DNA of 64,000 nt from Lachnospiraceae bacterium (GCA_014804795.1 JAAUZC010000009.1:89511-153510), one strand, 5' to 3'; shown: positions 8,916 to 17,519, counted from the first letter of the stretch. The notes: a model not told the origin generated them from the sequence alone. Program-made: numbers and translations.

Positions 8916-9272
8916 CTACTCCTTCATCTTTGGTTTGAATATCAGGCTCGCCAGATACCCGAAAATAAGCGCTGCGCCCGTGCCCACGGCTGCCGCTTTG
9001 AAGCCGCCCATAAACAGACCGATAAAACCGTTTTCATCCACCGCTTCTTTGACACCCTTCATTAAATTATGACCAAAGCCCATTAACGGCACAGTCACGC
9101 CTGCTCCCGCAAACTCTGCAAGCGGATCATAGAGTCCGACAAAACTGAGTACCGCACCGAGACAGACAAGCAGCACCATGATTCTGCCCGGCAGCATTTT
9201 TGTTCTTTCCAACAAAATCTGCGCCAACGCACAGATCAGTCCCCCAACCCAAAACGCATGAAAATATTCCAT
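8916..9272 (-). CDS. spoVAE: Spore membrane protein SpoVAE (SpoVAEb type)
   Basis: 118 residues from ATG 9272 (MEYFHAF), preceded by GGAGG. It has four hydrophobic segments and the conserved GVTVPLMGFGHNLMKGV block of SpoVAC/SpoVAE paralogues. SpoVA proteins form the inner spore membrane channel for Ca-dipicolinic acid. In the usual order it follows spoVAD directly; here aroK, ridA and a 76-codon ORF lie between. A promoter of sigma-G type (9305-9334) sits immediately upstream, overlapping the end of aroK, so it need not depend on upstream transcription. Confidence 0.9.
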   Translation of the reverse strand: MEYFHAFWVGGLICALAQILLERTKMLPGRIMVLLVCLGAVLSFVGLYDPLAEFAGAGVTVPLMGFGHNLMKGVKEAVDENGFIGLFMGGFKAAAVGTGAALIFGYLASLIFKPKMKE

Positions 9273-9304
9273 AAAAAAACCTCCACAACCTTTTCCTTCG
9301 AATT

Positions 9305-9334
9305 TAGTATGTGGAAGTTTCCCTTTATTATACC
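9305..9334 (-). promoter_or_regulatory. Sigma-G/sigma-F type promoter of spoVAE
   Basis: On the minus strand GGTATA (9329-9334), 17 nt, then CATACTA (9305-9311). The -10 fits the forespore consensus CATNNTA and the -35 contains GTATA. The -35 overlaps the aroK stop codon. The -10 is 32 nt from the spoVAE start codon. Confidence 0.7.
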
Positions 9335-9825
9335 TGACAAAGCTCAGAAACAATCTCCCGGATGCTCTTTTTCTCACAGTCTATCATCACATCCGCATAT
9401 TTTTCATAGAGCGGTATCCGCTCCCTGTATAGTTCTTCAAGTGTCTGCCCTTTTTGCAGTGCAACACCCCGTTCGTTTAAATCGCCAAGCCGCTCTCCGA
9501 TTGTTTCACAGGACAGCTTTAAATAAATGATCGTCCCGATTTCTTTAAAATGCTTCATGGCTTCCGCGCCGTAAACCACGCTGCCGCCGGTAGCTATGAC
9601 CGTCCGTCTTGTCCGGATCGAGGCATTTACCTCCTCCTCGATCTTCTTAAAACCCTCTGTTCCATATTCTGCGATCAGTTCATACAACAGTGCATCATAT
9701 TTTTCCTGTATCACAAGATCGCTGTCCAGAAAGCGATACCCTTTCTTTTTCGCAAGCACGACGCCCACCGTACTTTTCCCTGCCCCCGGCATACCGATCA
9801 GAATAATATTACTTTTCTCCGCCAT
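9328..9825 (-). CDS. aroK: Shikimate kinase
   Basis: 165 residues. ATP-dependent phosphorylation of shikimate to shikimate 3-phosphate in aromatic amino acid synthesis. Seen: Walker A GMPGAGKST near the N-terminus, LDSD (metal/shikimate Asp), GGSVVYG (shikimate-binding GGG-type loop, here GGS), and RIPLYEKYADVMID at the C-terminus typical of the family. Starts 4 nt after the ridA stop, so the two are translationally close. It lies inside the broken spoVA locus but probably uses the vegetative promoter at 10773-10802. Confidence 0.9.
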   Translation of the reverse strand: MAEKSNIILIGMPGAGKSTVGVVLAKKKGYRFLDSDLVIQEKYDALLYELIAEYGTEGFKKIEEEVNASIRTRRTVIATGGSVVYGAEAMKHFKEIGTIIYLKLSCETIGERLGDLNERGVALQKGQTLEELYRERIPLYEKYADVMIDCEKKSIREIVSELCQV

Positions 9826-9828
9826 TTC

Positions 9829-10200
9829 TTACACCAGACTGATGACTTCCACTTCACAGAGCACATTTTTCGGCAGTTCCCGCACCGCTACACAGCTCCT
9901 GGCAGGTTTTCCGGTAAAATATTTTTCATAGACAGCATTGAATGCCCCAAAATCAGCCATATCGGCAAGAAAACAGGTCGTCTTTACCACGTTTTCATAA
10001 GTCGTGCCTGCCTCTTTCAATATCTCACCGATATTTTTCATAACAAGCTCCGCCTGCTGCGTGATATCTGCTCCTTTGATCTCTCCGGTTGCCGGATCAA
10101 TAGGAATCTGTCCGGAAGCAAATAAAAATCCGTTTGCGATAATTCCCTGTGAATACGGCCCGATTGCTGCCGGTGCCTTATCTGTTGTGATTTTTTTCAT
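9829..10200 (-). CDS. ridA: RidA/YjgF family enamine-imine deaminase
   Basis: 123 residues, the family's usual length. RidA hydrolyses reactive 2-aminoacrylate and other imines released by PLP enzymes. Seen: AIGPYSQG near the N-terminus, FASGQIPIDPATGE, the catalytic-type Arg in PARSCVAVRELPK, and CEVEVISL at the end. AGGAGG is upstream, directly after the 3' arm of hairpin copy 2. It forms a short operon with the 76-codon ORF and aroK. Confidence 0.93.
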   Translation of the reverse strand: MKKITTDKAPAAIGPYSQGIIANGFLFASGQIPIDPATGEIKGADITQQAELVMKNIGEILKEAGTTYENVVKTTCFLADMADFGAFNAVYEKYFTGKPARSCVAVRELPKNVLCEVEVISLV

Positions 10201-10230
10201 ACTGATACCTTGTCCTCCTATTTAAGTTCC

Positions 10231-10320
10231 GCATAATCCCTTCCAGCACACCTTACCGGAGGACAAATTTCCAGCTGCTTCGCATTTGTAAATTGTCCTG
10301 TGCGCTGTCCGGGTTTATGC
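10231..10320 (-). repeat. Hairpin element, copy 2 (before ridA)
   Basis: Outer arms GCATAATCC (10231-10239) and GGGTTTATGC (10311-10320) pair with a small mismatch. The inner stems pair GTGCGC with CACAC and AATTGTCC with GGACAAAT. Read on the minus strand it ends GCGGAACTTAAA just before the ridA AGGAGG. It is the first of three tandem units. Confidence 0.85.
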
Positions 10321-10333
10321 TGTTTTAAGTTCC

Positions 10334-10423
10334 GCATAATCCCTTCCAGCACACCTTTGCAGAGGACAATTTTCCAGCTGCTTCACATCTGTAAATTGTC
10401 CTGTGCGCTGTCCGGAATTATGC
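10334..10423 (-). repeat. Hairpin element, copy 3 (tandem)
   Basis: 90 bp, outer arms GCATAATCC and GGAATTATGC. The inner part is nearly identical to copy 2 (GGACAATTTTCCAGCTGCTTC against GGACAAATTTCCAGCTGCTTC style differences), so the two probably arose by tandem duplication; 13 bp separate them. Confidence 0.83.
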
Positions 10424-10435
10424 TGTTTAAGTTCC

Positions 10436-10490
10436 GCATCTGTTCTTCCGGCATCATTAGCGTCAGAGCGATTTCCGTCCGAACAGATGC
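10436..10490 (-). repeat. Hairpin element, shortened copy (tandem)
   Basis: 55 bp. Outer arms GCATCTGTTC (10436-10445) and GAACAGATGC (10481-10490) are perfect over 10 bp and are the same arms as the spoVAC copy, but the middle is replaced by a shorter unrelated segment. It lies right after the stop of the 76-codon ORF. Confidence 0.75.
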
Positions 10491-10494
10491 TGTT

Positions 10495-10725
10495 TCATTC
10501 CTCAAACCCCGCCGTCACATAATATCCGGCGGAGCGTTCTTCCACACTGATCACAGTTCCCTCCCTTGCGAGCATCCGTTCCGAAAAAGGGAAATTGCCG
10601 GACATTGCCAGAGAAGGATCAATCGTATAATAGTAATTGCTGGGGAGCACTCCCTCCGTAACGGTAACTTTGTCACCCTCTTTCAGGAGTCCTTCGCGTT
10701 CCATTTTAAATTCCATTTTTCTCAT
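10495..10725 (-). CDS. Small hypothetical protein, 76 residues
   Basis: I do not recognise this family. It begins [10 protein letters not shown], has GAGG 8 nt upstream and a good sigma-A promoter at 10773-10802, so it is probably a real gene. The protein is soluble, with a mostly beta-like, Val/Gly/Tyr-rich pattern ([32 protein letters not shown]), compatible with a small SH3-like or preprotein-type barrel. It leads a transcript with ridA and aroK, separated from ridA by three tandem hairpin units. Confidence 0.65.
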   Translation of the reverse strand: MRKMEFKMEREGLLKEGDKVTVTEGVLPSNYYYTIDPSLAMSGNFPFSERMLAREGTVISVEERSAGYYVTAGFEE

Positions 10726-10772
10726 GCTGCCGTCCTCAAAATACGCTTCCGTTTTCCGCCTGTGATGTTATC

Positions 10773-10802
10773 ATCATACGCACGATAAAGGCAACATGTC
10801 AA
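10773..10802 (-). promoter_or_regulatory. Sigma-A promoter for the 76-codon ORF / ridA / aroK
   Basis: Minus strand TTGACA (10797-10802), 18 nt, TATGAT (10773-10778). It gives the metabolic genes interleaved in the spoVA locus a vegetative promoter of their own. Confidence 0.72.
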
Positions 10803-10856
10803 CTACTTTTTGAGGTTTCCTTCTACGGGCAGGGCAATACAACGTACGGCAAAACA

Positions 10857-11912
10857 TTATGACGAGATACTCTCCAGCACGACCCCGTGAGCAACACCGG
10901 GTACCGACATTCCCTCGTTGAAACTGGTTTTGGATAACAGCGCTCCCGTCGGCACAAAGAGAACTCTTTTCCAGACGCCTTCCTCCAGCATCTTCAATAT
11001 ATAAGCGGAAAGTGTTACCGCGCTGCACCCGCAGCCGGATCCGCCGCTTCCCACATCCTGTGTATTACAGTCATAAATTTCAATGCCGCAGTCCATATGC
11101 TGTGCTTCTATATCTATATTTTTCTCTTTCAGCAGATCGAGCAATGCTCTCTGCCCCACAAGTCCCAGATCTCCGGTGATGATCTTATCATAGTCCTCCG
11201 GTTTTCTCTTAAAATCTCTTAAATTCGCAGCGATCAGATCACAGGCCGCAGGCGCCATACAAACACCCATATTCAGAGAGTCCTTCACCCCGTAATCCAC
11301 GATCTTTCCGCTCGTCACTCCGGTAATTTCCGCCCGGTTTCTCTTGCTTGCCACAGACGTCAGTATAAAAGCCGCGGCGCCCGTGACAGTCCAGGTTGCT
11401 GAGGGAGGTCTTTGATTGCCATAGGCCAACGGATAGCGGAACTCTTTCTCCGCGCTGGCAAAATGACTGGATGTGACACAAACAACATCCTCCGCCATTC
11501 CCCCCGAAATTGCCATTGTCCCAAGCCCTATCGTCTCTCCGCAGGTAGAGCAGGCACCATACACTCCCATATAAGGAATGCCGAAAGATGCCACACCAAA
11601 GGAGGATGCCATCGATTGACCAAGCAGGTCGCCCGCAAACAGATAGCGCATTTCTTCCGCCTGCATCCCTGCTTTCCCAAGCGCCAATGTCACCGCCTCT
11701 TTCTGCAGTGTACTCTCCGCCTCCTCCCATGTCTTTGCACCAAAAAGATCATCCTCCGCCGTCATATCAATCAGCCCGCTAAACGGCCCCTTGCTTTCCT
11801 TTGTTCCCGCTATGCAGGCGCTCTGTCTGATATAGACAGGCCTTCCCGGCGTATAACTCTGACCGCCTGTTGCAATGCTCTTTGCTGCTGCTTTTTTATT
11901 TTGTTCTGCCAT
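10857..11912 (-). CDS. spoVAD: Stage V sporulation protein SpoVAD
   Basis: 351 residues from ATG 11912 (MAEQNKK) with GAGGAGGG upstream; the open frame continues upstream without a ribosome binding site. Thiolase/ketosynthase-like fold used to bind dipicolinic acid. Seen: AGTKESKGP, the Cys-containing GACSTCGETIGLG, GNQRPPSATWTVTGA, and a C-terminal VPGVAHGVV. Length is close to the usual ~340. It is separated from spoVAC by about 6 kb of unrelated genes but carries its own forespore-type promoter at 11956-11986. Confidence 0.95.
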   Translation of the reverse strand: MAEQNKKAAAKSIATGGQSYTPGRPVYIRQSACIAGTKESKGPFSGLIDMTAEDDLFGAKTWEEAESTLQKEAVTLALGKAGMQAEEMRYLFAGDLLGQSMASSFGVASFGIPYMGVYGACSTCGETIGLGTMAISGGMAEDVVCVTSSHFASAEKEFRYPLAYGNQRPPSATWTVTGAAAFILTSVASKRNRAEITGVTSGKIVDYGVKDSLNMGVCMAPAACDLIAANLRDFKRKPEDYDKIITGDLGLVGQRALLDLLKEKNIDIEAQHMDCGIEIYDCNTQDVGSGGSGCGCSAVTLSAYILKMLEEGVWKRVLFVPTGALLSKTSFNEGMSVPGVAHGVVLESISS

Positions 11913-11955
11913 AAAACCCTCCTCTTTGCGCTTTTTTAACTCCGCATATTTTTTA

Positions 11956-11986
11956 TAAAATGCGCAAAAAAGGCGGATTTTATACC
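11956..11986 (-). promoter_or_regulatory. Sigma-G/sigma-F type promoter of spoVAD
   Basis: Minus strand GGTATA (11981-11986), 18 nt, CATTTTA (11956-11962), matching GTATA and CATNNTA. It fits wholly in the 79 bp gap after the glycosyltransferase stop at 11992. A TCCGC/GCGGA inverted repeat (11941-11977) overlaps it and may be a remnant of a hairpin element. Confidence 0.6.
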
Positions 11987-11991
11987 TGTTT

Positions 11992-13788
11992 TTATCTGTC
12001 TTTCCTGTAAACTCTGATGTAGCGTCCCTCTTCCTTCGTCGTATAACCAAACTCATTTTCCGCATACTGTATCAGCCATCCGTCAGGGTCTGTCATTAAT
12101 TGACCATACCAGTCATCTACAATAATGACATTCGGCACTTTTTCCGGAAACATCTCCCAGTACTGCAGCAGTCTTTCATCGTAAGCCGTGGGATTTACGA
12201 TCGAATAGTGGGAAATCTCCACATCCTTAAACAGATACTGTATCGTTCCAAGATTCATAACCTGCTCCACCATGATCAGCACACGATCCCCGTCCTGCAC
12301 CATGCTCTGCCAGTCCTCATAGTCACAATTATAAACATAAGAACACATATAATCGGAAATCGTGCCCACCGCGGGTCCGTATTTCAAAATACCGGCACTT
12401 TGCAGCACATTGTTATACCCTGTCCCGGAGCGCAGTGTATATCCTTTCCCGAAAACAGCGGTAAAGCACCAGATAAAAAGCACTATAGAAAGCCCTGTTG
12501 TCCGGTACTTCCCTTTTGATACATCCTTACCTGCTGTCTCCTTCTCTACATCCGAAGCGTTCTCTTCCCAACATATGATAACGAGCGTTATTCCAAAAAT
12601 GGCTCCGCTCATGGCATGAGGAATGGAATCCATCACTCCCAGATCTGTCAGATATATGACAGCAAGCATTGCTGCACCCGCCAAAACAATACTGTCAAAC
12701 AAAATCCCGATCCGCGTCCGGTACCCCGCCTCTTTTGCCAGACGTTTATCTCTGGCAACAAAGGAAACGCCAAGCACTGCAAATACTGCCAGATGTACCT
12801 GCATACGCTCATAACCGGCATTGAAAACTACCCAGTAAAGCAGCTCCAACAGACAGGAAAATACGGTCACCCATATGCTCCACAGAAAAAACTGATCTTT
12901 CTTTTCTGTTTCCAGACCCTTTTTTCTCCGCCCGTATACGGTAAACGCTGTTCCCGCTTTCGCCAAAAGAAAAATCCCCAGACAGAAAAGCAGAATCTCC
13001 AACATACTTTTCCCAAAAGTAAACAGCTTATCCGTGACAGAAAGCGAGTGCGTGATGTCGCTGTTTACAATGCAGGAAAGCGTATAAAGCAGCCCTTCTA
13101 TTGTATTATACCGCAAAAGCGACGCGAGATATGCGATACCGCACAATGCACAGATTCCGGTCAATATCCCGACATCCACAAGCCATTGTTTTCCTGAGCG
13201 TTTCCGGATGATCCATATCACCACAAAATATAATATCAGGCAGGACGGATAGGAAAGCACTTCCAAAACAAGCGCAAATGCCGCAAATATCAGATATTTC
13301 CTGTTTCTGACACTATTGTCATAATATTGTATCAGGAAAAGTGACAACAATGTAAGGAACCAGACCTGCATGATCCCAAACTCCGGCAGCATGATCTGTT
13401 TCGGAATCGTATTAAAATAGATCATTCCCACTAAAAATGCGCTGTCTTTTTTCATCATTCCACGCAGCACATGATACAGATAAATACTTATCCCCAGATG
13501 AATCAATGTGCCGCAAAAACGCAGCCAGAGCACAATCCCCGTTTCCCCGACAAGCGCCAGATAAGGGCGCATCAGCAGACTGCACAGAAACGCGGAGGAC
13601 TGATGTGGTTCCCACATATCAAGAAACAGCCGATCCCCCTTTACATTGCGGTAGGCCACCACCAACTGGTATTCTTCATCCAGTCCAAATGCAAAAAAAA
13701 GCATTTTCACAGCCGCAAAAATGCTTAAAATAATCAGTATGCCTTTCAGCTTTCCGTAATAATCCGTTATCGTTTTTTTATTTTTCAC
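11992..13788 (-). CDS. GT-C type membrane glycosyltransferase (putative)
   Basis: 598 residues, GTG start at 13788, overlapping the GtrB-like gene by 11 nt. About ten hydrophobic segments across residues 15-440, with an early loop (GDRLFLDMWEPHQSS) of the kind that holds the acidic residues of GT-C enzymes, and a ~150-residue soluble C-terminal part. GT-C enzymes move a sugar from a polyprenyl-phosphate carrier to an acceptor outside the membrane. With the preceding GtrB-like enzyme this gives a two-step system for decorating a wall polymer. Exact family not recognised. Confidence 0.6.
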   Translation of the reverse strand: MKNKKTITDYYGKLKGILIILSIFAAVKMLFFAFGLDEEYQLVVAYRNVKGDRLFLDMWEPHQSSAFLCSLLMRPYLALVGETGIVLWLRFCGTLIHLGISIYLYHVLRGMMKKDSAFLVGMIYFNTIPKQIMLPEFGIMQVWFLTLLSLFLIQYYDNSVRNRKYLIFAAFALVLEVLSYPSCLILYFVVIWIIRKRSGKQWLVDVGILTGICALCGIAYLASLLRYNTIEGLLYTLSCIVNSDITHSLSVTDKLFTFGKSMLEILLFCLGIFLLAKAGTAFTVYGRRKKGLETEKKDQFFLWSIWVTVFSCLLELLYWVVFNAGYERMQVHLAVFAVLGVSFVARDKRLAKEAGYRTRIGILFDSIVLAGAAMLAVIYLTDLGVMDSIPHAMSGAIFGITLVIICWEENASDVEKETAGKDVSKGKYRTTGLSIVLFIWCFTAVFGKGYTLRSGTGYNNVLQSAGILKYGPAVGTISDYMCSYVYNCDYEDWQSMVQDGDRVLIMVEQVMNLGTIQYLFKDVEISHYSIVNPTAYDERLLQYWEMFPEKVPNVIIVDDWYGQLMTDPDGWLIQYAENEFGYTTKEEGRYIRVYRKDR

Positions 13789-14725
13789 TGTTTTCTTCTT
13801 CCCTTACTTCCTTTACTTCATCCACAATATAAGGCGGGCGCGTCCTTGCCGCATCGAGCGTGCGCCATATATATTCGCCCAGTATTCCCATCATCAGCAT
13901 CAGCAGTCCCGAAGCGCAGAGCATCACGCACATCAGAGATGCCCAACCGGCTATCGGCGTTCCTTTCGTAAACTTCTCCACAAAGATACTGATCAACAAT
14001 ATAACCGCAATGATATTAAACGCAATCCCAAGCCCTGACATAAAACGCAGGGGAAAATACGAAAAACTCATAACGGAATCAAATACCAGCTTCACTTTCT
14101 TCGACAGCGTCCAACGGGATTTTCCAACCTCTCTGTCCTGTCTTACAAAATAGATCATGTCCGTTTTAAAACCTACCCACATCACCTGCAGCGTCAGGGA
14201 AGAATTCTTTTCATCCAGCCGCTCCAGTACCTCAATAACCTTTCTGTCCACCAGATAACAGTCGCAGCCTCCCGCCGGCATATTTTTATTGACCATGCCG
14301 CGGATGATCTTGTAATAGAGGTTTGCAAAAAATACCTTTACGGGATTTTCCTTCCGTTCTTTCCTGACCGCAAGCACAACTTTATTGCCTCTCTTCCAAC
14401 TCTCATACATTTCCAGTATCAGTGTGGAATCTTCCTGTAAGTCAGCCTGCTTCGTCACGGCGCAGTCGCCCGTACTGGCGGATAAGCCTGCAAGCAGCGC
14501 CGCATGCTCTCCAAAATTACGGGAAAGCTTCACACACTTGATGTGCGTATCTCTATCCCGCAGCCTGTTCATCACTTCCCAGGAATCATCGCCGGAGCCG
14601 TCGTCCACAAAAACAATCTCATACTCTTCCAACTTGTGAAGAATCTTTTTTTGCATGTCCTCATACAACAGTTCCAATGTATCCGCATTATAATAAACCG
14701 GTATTACGATAGATAATTTACTCAC
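13778..14725 (-). CDS. GtrB-like polyprenyl-phosphate glycosyltransferase (GT2)
   Basis: 315 residues, GTG start forming a GTGA overlap with the fdtA-like stop. GT2 domain: SIVIPVYYN, VDDGSGDDSW, KLSRNFGEHAAL, and QADLQE where the family often has DLQDPPE. Two C-terminal membrane segments (about residues 228-290) place it in the GtrB/DPM1-like group that loads a sugar onto undecaprenyl phosphate at the inner face of the membrane. The likely partner is the downstream GT-C protein. Confidence 0.85.
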   Translation of the reverse strand: MSKLSIVIPVYYNADTLELLYEDMQKKILHKLEEYEIVFVDDGSGDDSWEVMNRLRDRDTHIKCVKLSRNFGEHAALLAGLSASTGDCAVTKQADLQEDSTLILEMYESWKRGNKVVLAVRKERKENPVKVFFANLYYKIIRGMVNKNMPAGGCDCYLVDRKVIEVLERLDEKNSSLTLQVMWVGFKTDMIYFVRQDREVGKSRWTLSKKVKLVFDSVMSFSYFPLRFMSGLGIAFNIIAVILLISIFVEKFTKGTPIAGWASLMCVMLCASGLLMLMMGILGEYIWRTLDAARTRPPYIVDEVKEVREEENSEK

Positions 14726-15153
14726 TTTGCCGTTTCCTTCATGCTTTTCATATAGTTTAAATATTCCTGATAATCTCTGATATATTCCGCGTTGTCATAA
14801 TGCTCACTGGAAAGCACAAGCAGAATGGAATCCGGAGAAAAATCATACATGTCTTTCCAGACATTGTTTTTCAGATAAAGCCCCATCCTCGGCCTGTTCA
14901 ACTCAATAGTGCGGCTCTCCTCCCCATTGTCTACTTTCACCCTGCTTGTCCCGCACACATTGATCATCACAAATTCTGACCGCATATTTGCATGCTGTCC
15001 TCTGACAACAGTATCATCCGAACCGTAAATATAAAAAACCCGTTTGATCTCAAAAGGAATATCCATATTTCCTTCAACCACCACGAGATTTCCCCGCTCA
15101 TCTCCCAAATCTTCCCATTCCAACAATTTAATCTGCTCGTCCAGTTTACTCAT
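14722..15153 (-). CDS. FdtA/QdtA-like dTDP-sugar 3,4-ketoisomerase
   Basis: 143 residues, cupin fold of the WxcM/FdtA family: GDERGNLVVVEG, IPFEIKRVFYIYG, the metal- or substrate-region His in RGQHANMRSEFVMINVCG, and NRPRMGLYLKNNVWKDMYDFSPDSILLVLSSEHYD. The family converts dTDP-4-keto-6-deoxyglucose to the 3-keto isomer, the step before 3-transamination, and the aminotransferase gene is next door. A good promoter sits directly upstream at 15197-15225. Confidence 0.85.
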   Translation of the reverse strand: MSKLDEQIKLLEWEDLGDERGNLVVVEGNMDIPFEIKRVFYIYGSDDTVVRGQHANMRSEFVMINVCGTSRVKVDNGEESRTIELNRPRMGLYLKNNVWKDMYDFSPDSILLVLSSEHYDNAEYIRDYQEYLNYMKSMKETAK

Positions 15154-15196
15154 AATTCTCTGCTGCTACACGCAGTCCTTTCTTTTTCACTCTACT

Positions 15197-15225
15197 ATTA
15201 TGTATAGTATTGCTTATTGTGTCAA
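15197..15225 (-). promoter_or_regulatory. Sigma-A promoter for fdtA-like / gtrB-like / GT-C genes
   Basis: Minus strand TTGACA (15220-15225), 17 nt, CATAAT (15197-15202). It lies in the 115 bp gap after the aminotransferase stop. Confidence 0.6.
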
Positions 15226-15268
15226 GTTTTTCCTGCCGATCACTGCCATTACATCCAAAAGAGCAATC

Positions 15269-16363
15269 TTATGCAAACGCATTGATCGCTTCCATCACAT
15301 AATCCTGTTCTTTCCTTGTCATACCGGTATACATCGGAATGGATAGCACTGTATCCGCATAGTGTTCTGTAATCGGAAACTCACCTTTCTTATGCCCCAG
15401 ATACGCGTAAGCTTCCGCTAAATGCGGCGGAATCGGATAGTGGATGATCGTCCCGATTCCTTTTTGACTCAAATAGTCAATCAACTCTTCACGCCTGTCA
15501 CAGCGGATCACATACTGATGCCAGACTGTTTCCGTTTCTTCCCTCTCCGCCGGAAGCGTAATAAGTTCCGCCCTGAGATTTTCACCATACCGCTTTGCAA
15601 GTTCCTGACGTTCCTTTGTAATCTCTTCCATATGGGATAACCGTACATTCAAAAGCCCTGCCTGCATCTCATCCAACCGGGAATTCATACCCACCACTTT
15701 ATTATAATAGCGTTTTTCACTTCCGTAATTTCTGTAAATCTTTGCCTCTTTCGCTATCTCTTCATCGTCTGTGACAATAGCGCCGCCATCGCCGAAAGCT
15801 CCCAGATTTTTGGAGGGATAAAAGGAAAAACAGCCTATATCCCCGAATGTTCCCGTCATTTTCCCTTTATACTTTGCCCCGTGGGACTGGGCGCAGTCCT
15901 CAATCAGCCTCAGATCATGTTTTTTGCAGACAGAAACAATCTTATCCATGTCCGCCACAAGACCATAAAGATGTACCACCATAACCGCTTTTGTTTTTCC
16001 CGTGATGCACGCTTCTATCTTATCCGCATCGATCTGGTAATACGCATCAGGCTCCACAAACACAGGCGTTGCCCCATTCATTGTAATGCCCATCACGCTG
16101 GCGATATAAGTATTTCCCTGCACGATAACCTCATCACCCGGTTCTATTCCCAGAATCTTTACGGCAATCTGCAGTGCCTCCAGTCCGTTTGCCAGGGAGA
16201 CACAGTATTTCGCCCCTGTATAGGCGGCAAAGTTCTCCTCGAAAGCGTTTACTTCTTTCCCCAGCACATACCAGCCGGAGCGCAGCACTTCCAACGCTTT
16301 TTCTTCAAATTCCTGTTGATATTTAAAAAAACCGTAATCCATACGATTTGGTTTAATTTCCAT
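15269..16363 (-). CDS. DegT/DnrJ/EryC1 sugar aminotransferase (FdtB/QdtB-like)
   Basis: 364 residues. PLP-dependent transfer of an amino group to a keto-sugar nucleotide. Seen: NGLEALQIA, VIVQGNTYIAS, EDCAQSHGA, and the PLP-lysine block FYPSKNLGAFGDGG, then RNYGSEKRY and NSRLDEMQAGLL. Paired with the ketoisomerase it should make dTDP-3-amino-3,6-dideoxyhexose. No FdtC-type N-acyltransferase and no dTDP-glucose dehydratase are nearby, so the pathway is incomplete within the window. Confidence 0.88.
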   Translation of the reverse strand: MEIKPNRMDYGFFKYQQEFEEKALEVLRSGWYVLGKEVNAFEENFAAYTGAKYCVSLANGLEALQIAVKILGIEPGDEVIVQGNTYIASVMGITMNGATPVFVEPDAYYQIDADKIEACITGKTKAVMVVHLYGLVADMDKIVSVCKKHDLRLIEDCAQSHGAKYKGKMTGTFGDIGCFSFYPSKNLGAFGDGGAIVTDDEEIAKEAKIYRNYGSEKRYYNKVVGMNSRLDEMQAGLLNVRLSHMEEITKERQELAKRYGENLRAELITLPAEREETETVWHQYVIRCDRREELIDYLSQKGIGTIIHYPIPPHLAEAYAYLGHKKGEFPITEHYADTVLSIPMYTGMTRKEQDYVMEAINAFA

Positions 16364-16401
16364 AATTACCTCTCTTCACAATACTCTGTATAATTTTTTA
16401 C

Positions 16402-16430
16402 AGTTTAGCATAATTGCAATGTTTCTACAA
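16402..16430 (-). promoter_or_regulatory. Possible promoter of the aminotransferase gene
   Basis: Minus strand TTGTAG (16425-16430), 17 nt, TAAACT (16402-16407), 39 nt upstream of the start codon. Two to three mismatches overall. Confidence 0.4.
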
Positions 16431-16456
16431 GTTATGAAGAAAATAGTTTGTGACGA

Positions 16457-16506
16457 TTGATATCGGGAAAACAAACAGGTATAATTATTCCTGACATTCC
16501 ATGTCA
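16457..16506 (+). promoter_or_regulatory. Promoter and operator of the WYL regulator gene
   Basis: TTGATA (16457-16462), 17 nt, TATAAT (16480-16485). Just downstream lies the inverted repeat TGACAT-N3-ATGTCA (16492-16506), positioned over the expected transcription start. The same repeat occurs before the ClbS-like gene (17441-17455), so the regulator probably controls itself and its neighbour. Confidence 0.72.
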
Positions 16507-16546
16507 ATATTTACGTGCTATTCTATTACAAAAAGAGGAAACGCCA

Positions 16547-17443
16547 ATGCAGGAAAGCAGATTATTTAAGATCGTATATCACTTACTGGATAAGGGACAG
16601 GCCACAGCTCCTGAATTAGCGGAGAAGTTTGAGGTATCGGTCAGAACAATTTACAGAGATATTGACGCTTTAAGCGAGGCAGGCATCCCCGTTTATACAG
16701 AGACGGGCCGAAACGGCGGTATCCGCCTGATGGATGATTTTGTTTTGGATAAAGCTGTACTGTCAGAAAAAGAAAAACAGGAAATTCTTACTGCCCTGCA
16801 GAGCATCAATATTACGCAGAACACTGACAGCAGCCGGACACTGCAAAAACTTTCCGCAATATTTCATCTCGATTCGGAGAATTGGCTTGAAGTGGATTTT
16901 TCCAGATGGGGAAATAAGGAATCTGATAATAAAAAATTTGAATTGTTGAAGTCGGCAGTAATCCACCGTAAAAAGGTCAAAATGCATTACGCAAGTTCTT
17001 ACGAGATCATAAGTGAAAGAATCATACAGCCCTTTAAGCTTGTCTACAAAGCAAGCGCATGGTACTTGAAAGCGTTCTGCACAGAAAAGCAGGATTGGCG
17101 AATATTCAAACTGACCCGTATTTTGGATTTAGAGATTTTGAGTGAAACTTTTCCAAAACAGAATTTCCCGAAACAGATTGACGCTTCCGAGGGGGAGTAT
17201 CATCAAATTGTGCTTCGCTTTCCGAAAGAAATGGCCTATCGCATATATGATGAGTTTGATGAAACGCAGATACAAAAGCAGGAAAACGGAGAATTCATCG
17301 TATCAGCCAAAATGCCCGAAGACGCCTGGCTTACAGGTTTCCTGCTGTCATTCGGAACACAGGTGGAAATCCTCTCACCCGTCTATCTGAAAAATATTTT
17401 GGCAAAACAGGCAAAATTGATCTATGAAAAAAATAAATCCTGA
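16547..17443 (+). CDS. YafY-type HTH and WYL-domain transcriptional regulator
   Basis: 298 residues from ATG 16547 (MQESRLF), AGAGGA upstream. The N-terminal winged helix (about residues 5-60: LLDKGQATAPELAEKFEVSVRTIYRDIDAL) is followed by a WYL domain (about 140-215: HRKKVKMHYAS, WYLKAFCTEK) and a C-terminal WCX-like part. WYL domains are known in regulators that respond to single-stranded DNA or other ligands, including DNA-damage and phage-defence regulators. Its own operator and the one before the ClbS-like gene are identical in both arms. Confidence 0.88.
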   Translation: MQESRLFKIVYHLLDKGQATAPELAEKFEVSVRTIYRDIDALSEAGIPVYTETGRNGGIRLMDDFVLDKAVLSEKEKQEILTALQSINITQNTDSSRTLQKLSAIFHLDSENWLEVDFSRWGNKESDNKKFELLKSAVIHRKKVKMHYASSYEIISERIIQPFKLVYKASAWYLKAFCTEKQDWRIFKLTRILDLEILSETFPKQNFPKQIDASEGEYHQIVLRFPKEMAYRIYDEFDETQIQKQENGEFIVSAKMPEDAWLTGFLLSFGTQVEILSPVYLKNILAKQAKLIYEKNKS

Positions 17444-17455
17444 CATATGATGTCA
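17441..17455 (+). promoter_or_regulatory. Second operator TGACAT-N3-ATGTCA
   Basis: Perfect 6 bp arms at 17441-17446 and 17450-17455 with spacer ATG. It immediately follows the regulator coding region and precedes the ClbS-like gene by 65 bp. A weak GATAAT lies downstream, with no clear -35. Confidence 0.7.
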
Positions 17456-17519
17456 GCATTACTCTGATAAAGTGATAATTACAAGCTTTAAATTTTGTTA
17501 TGAAGAAAGGAACGCAGAC

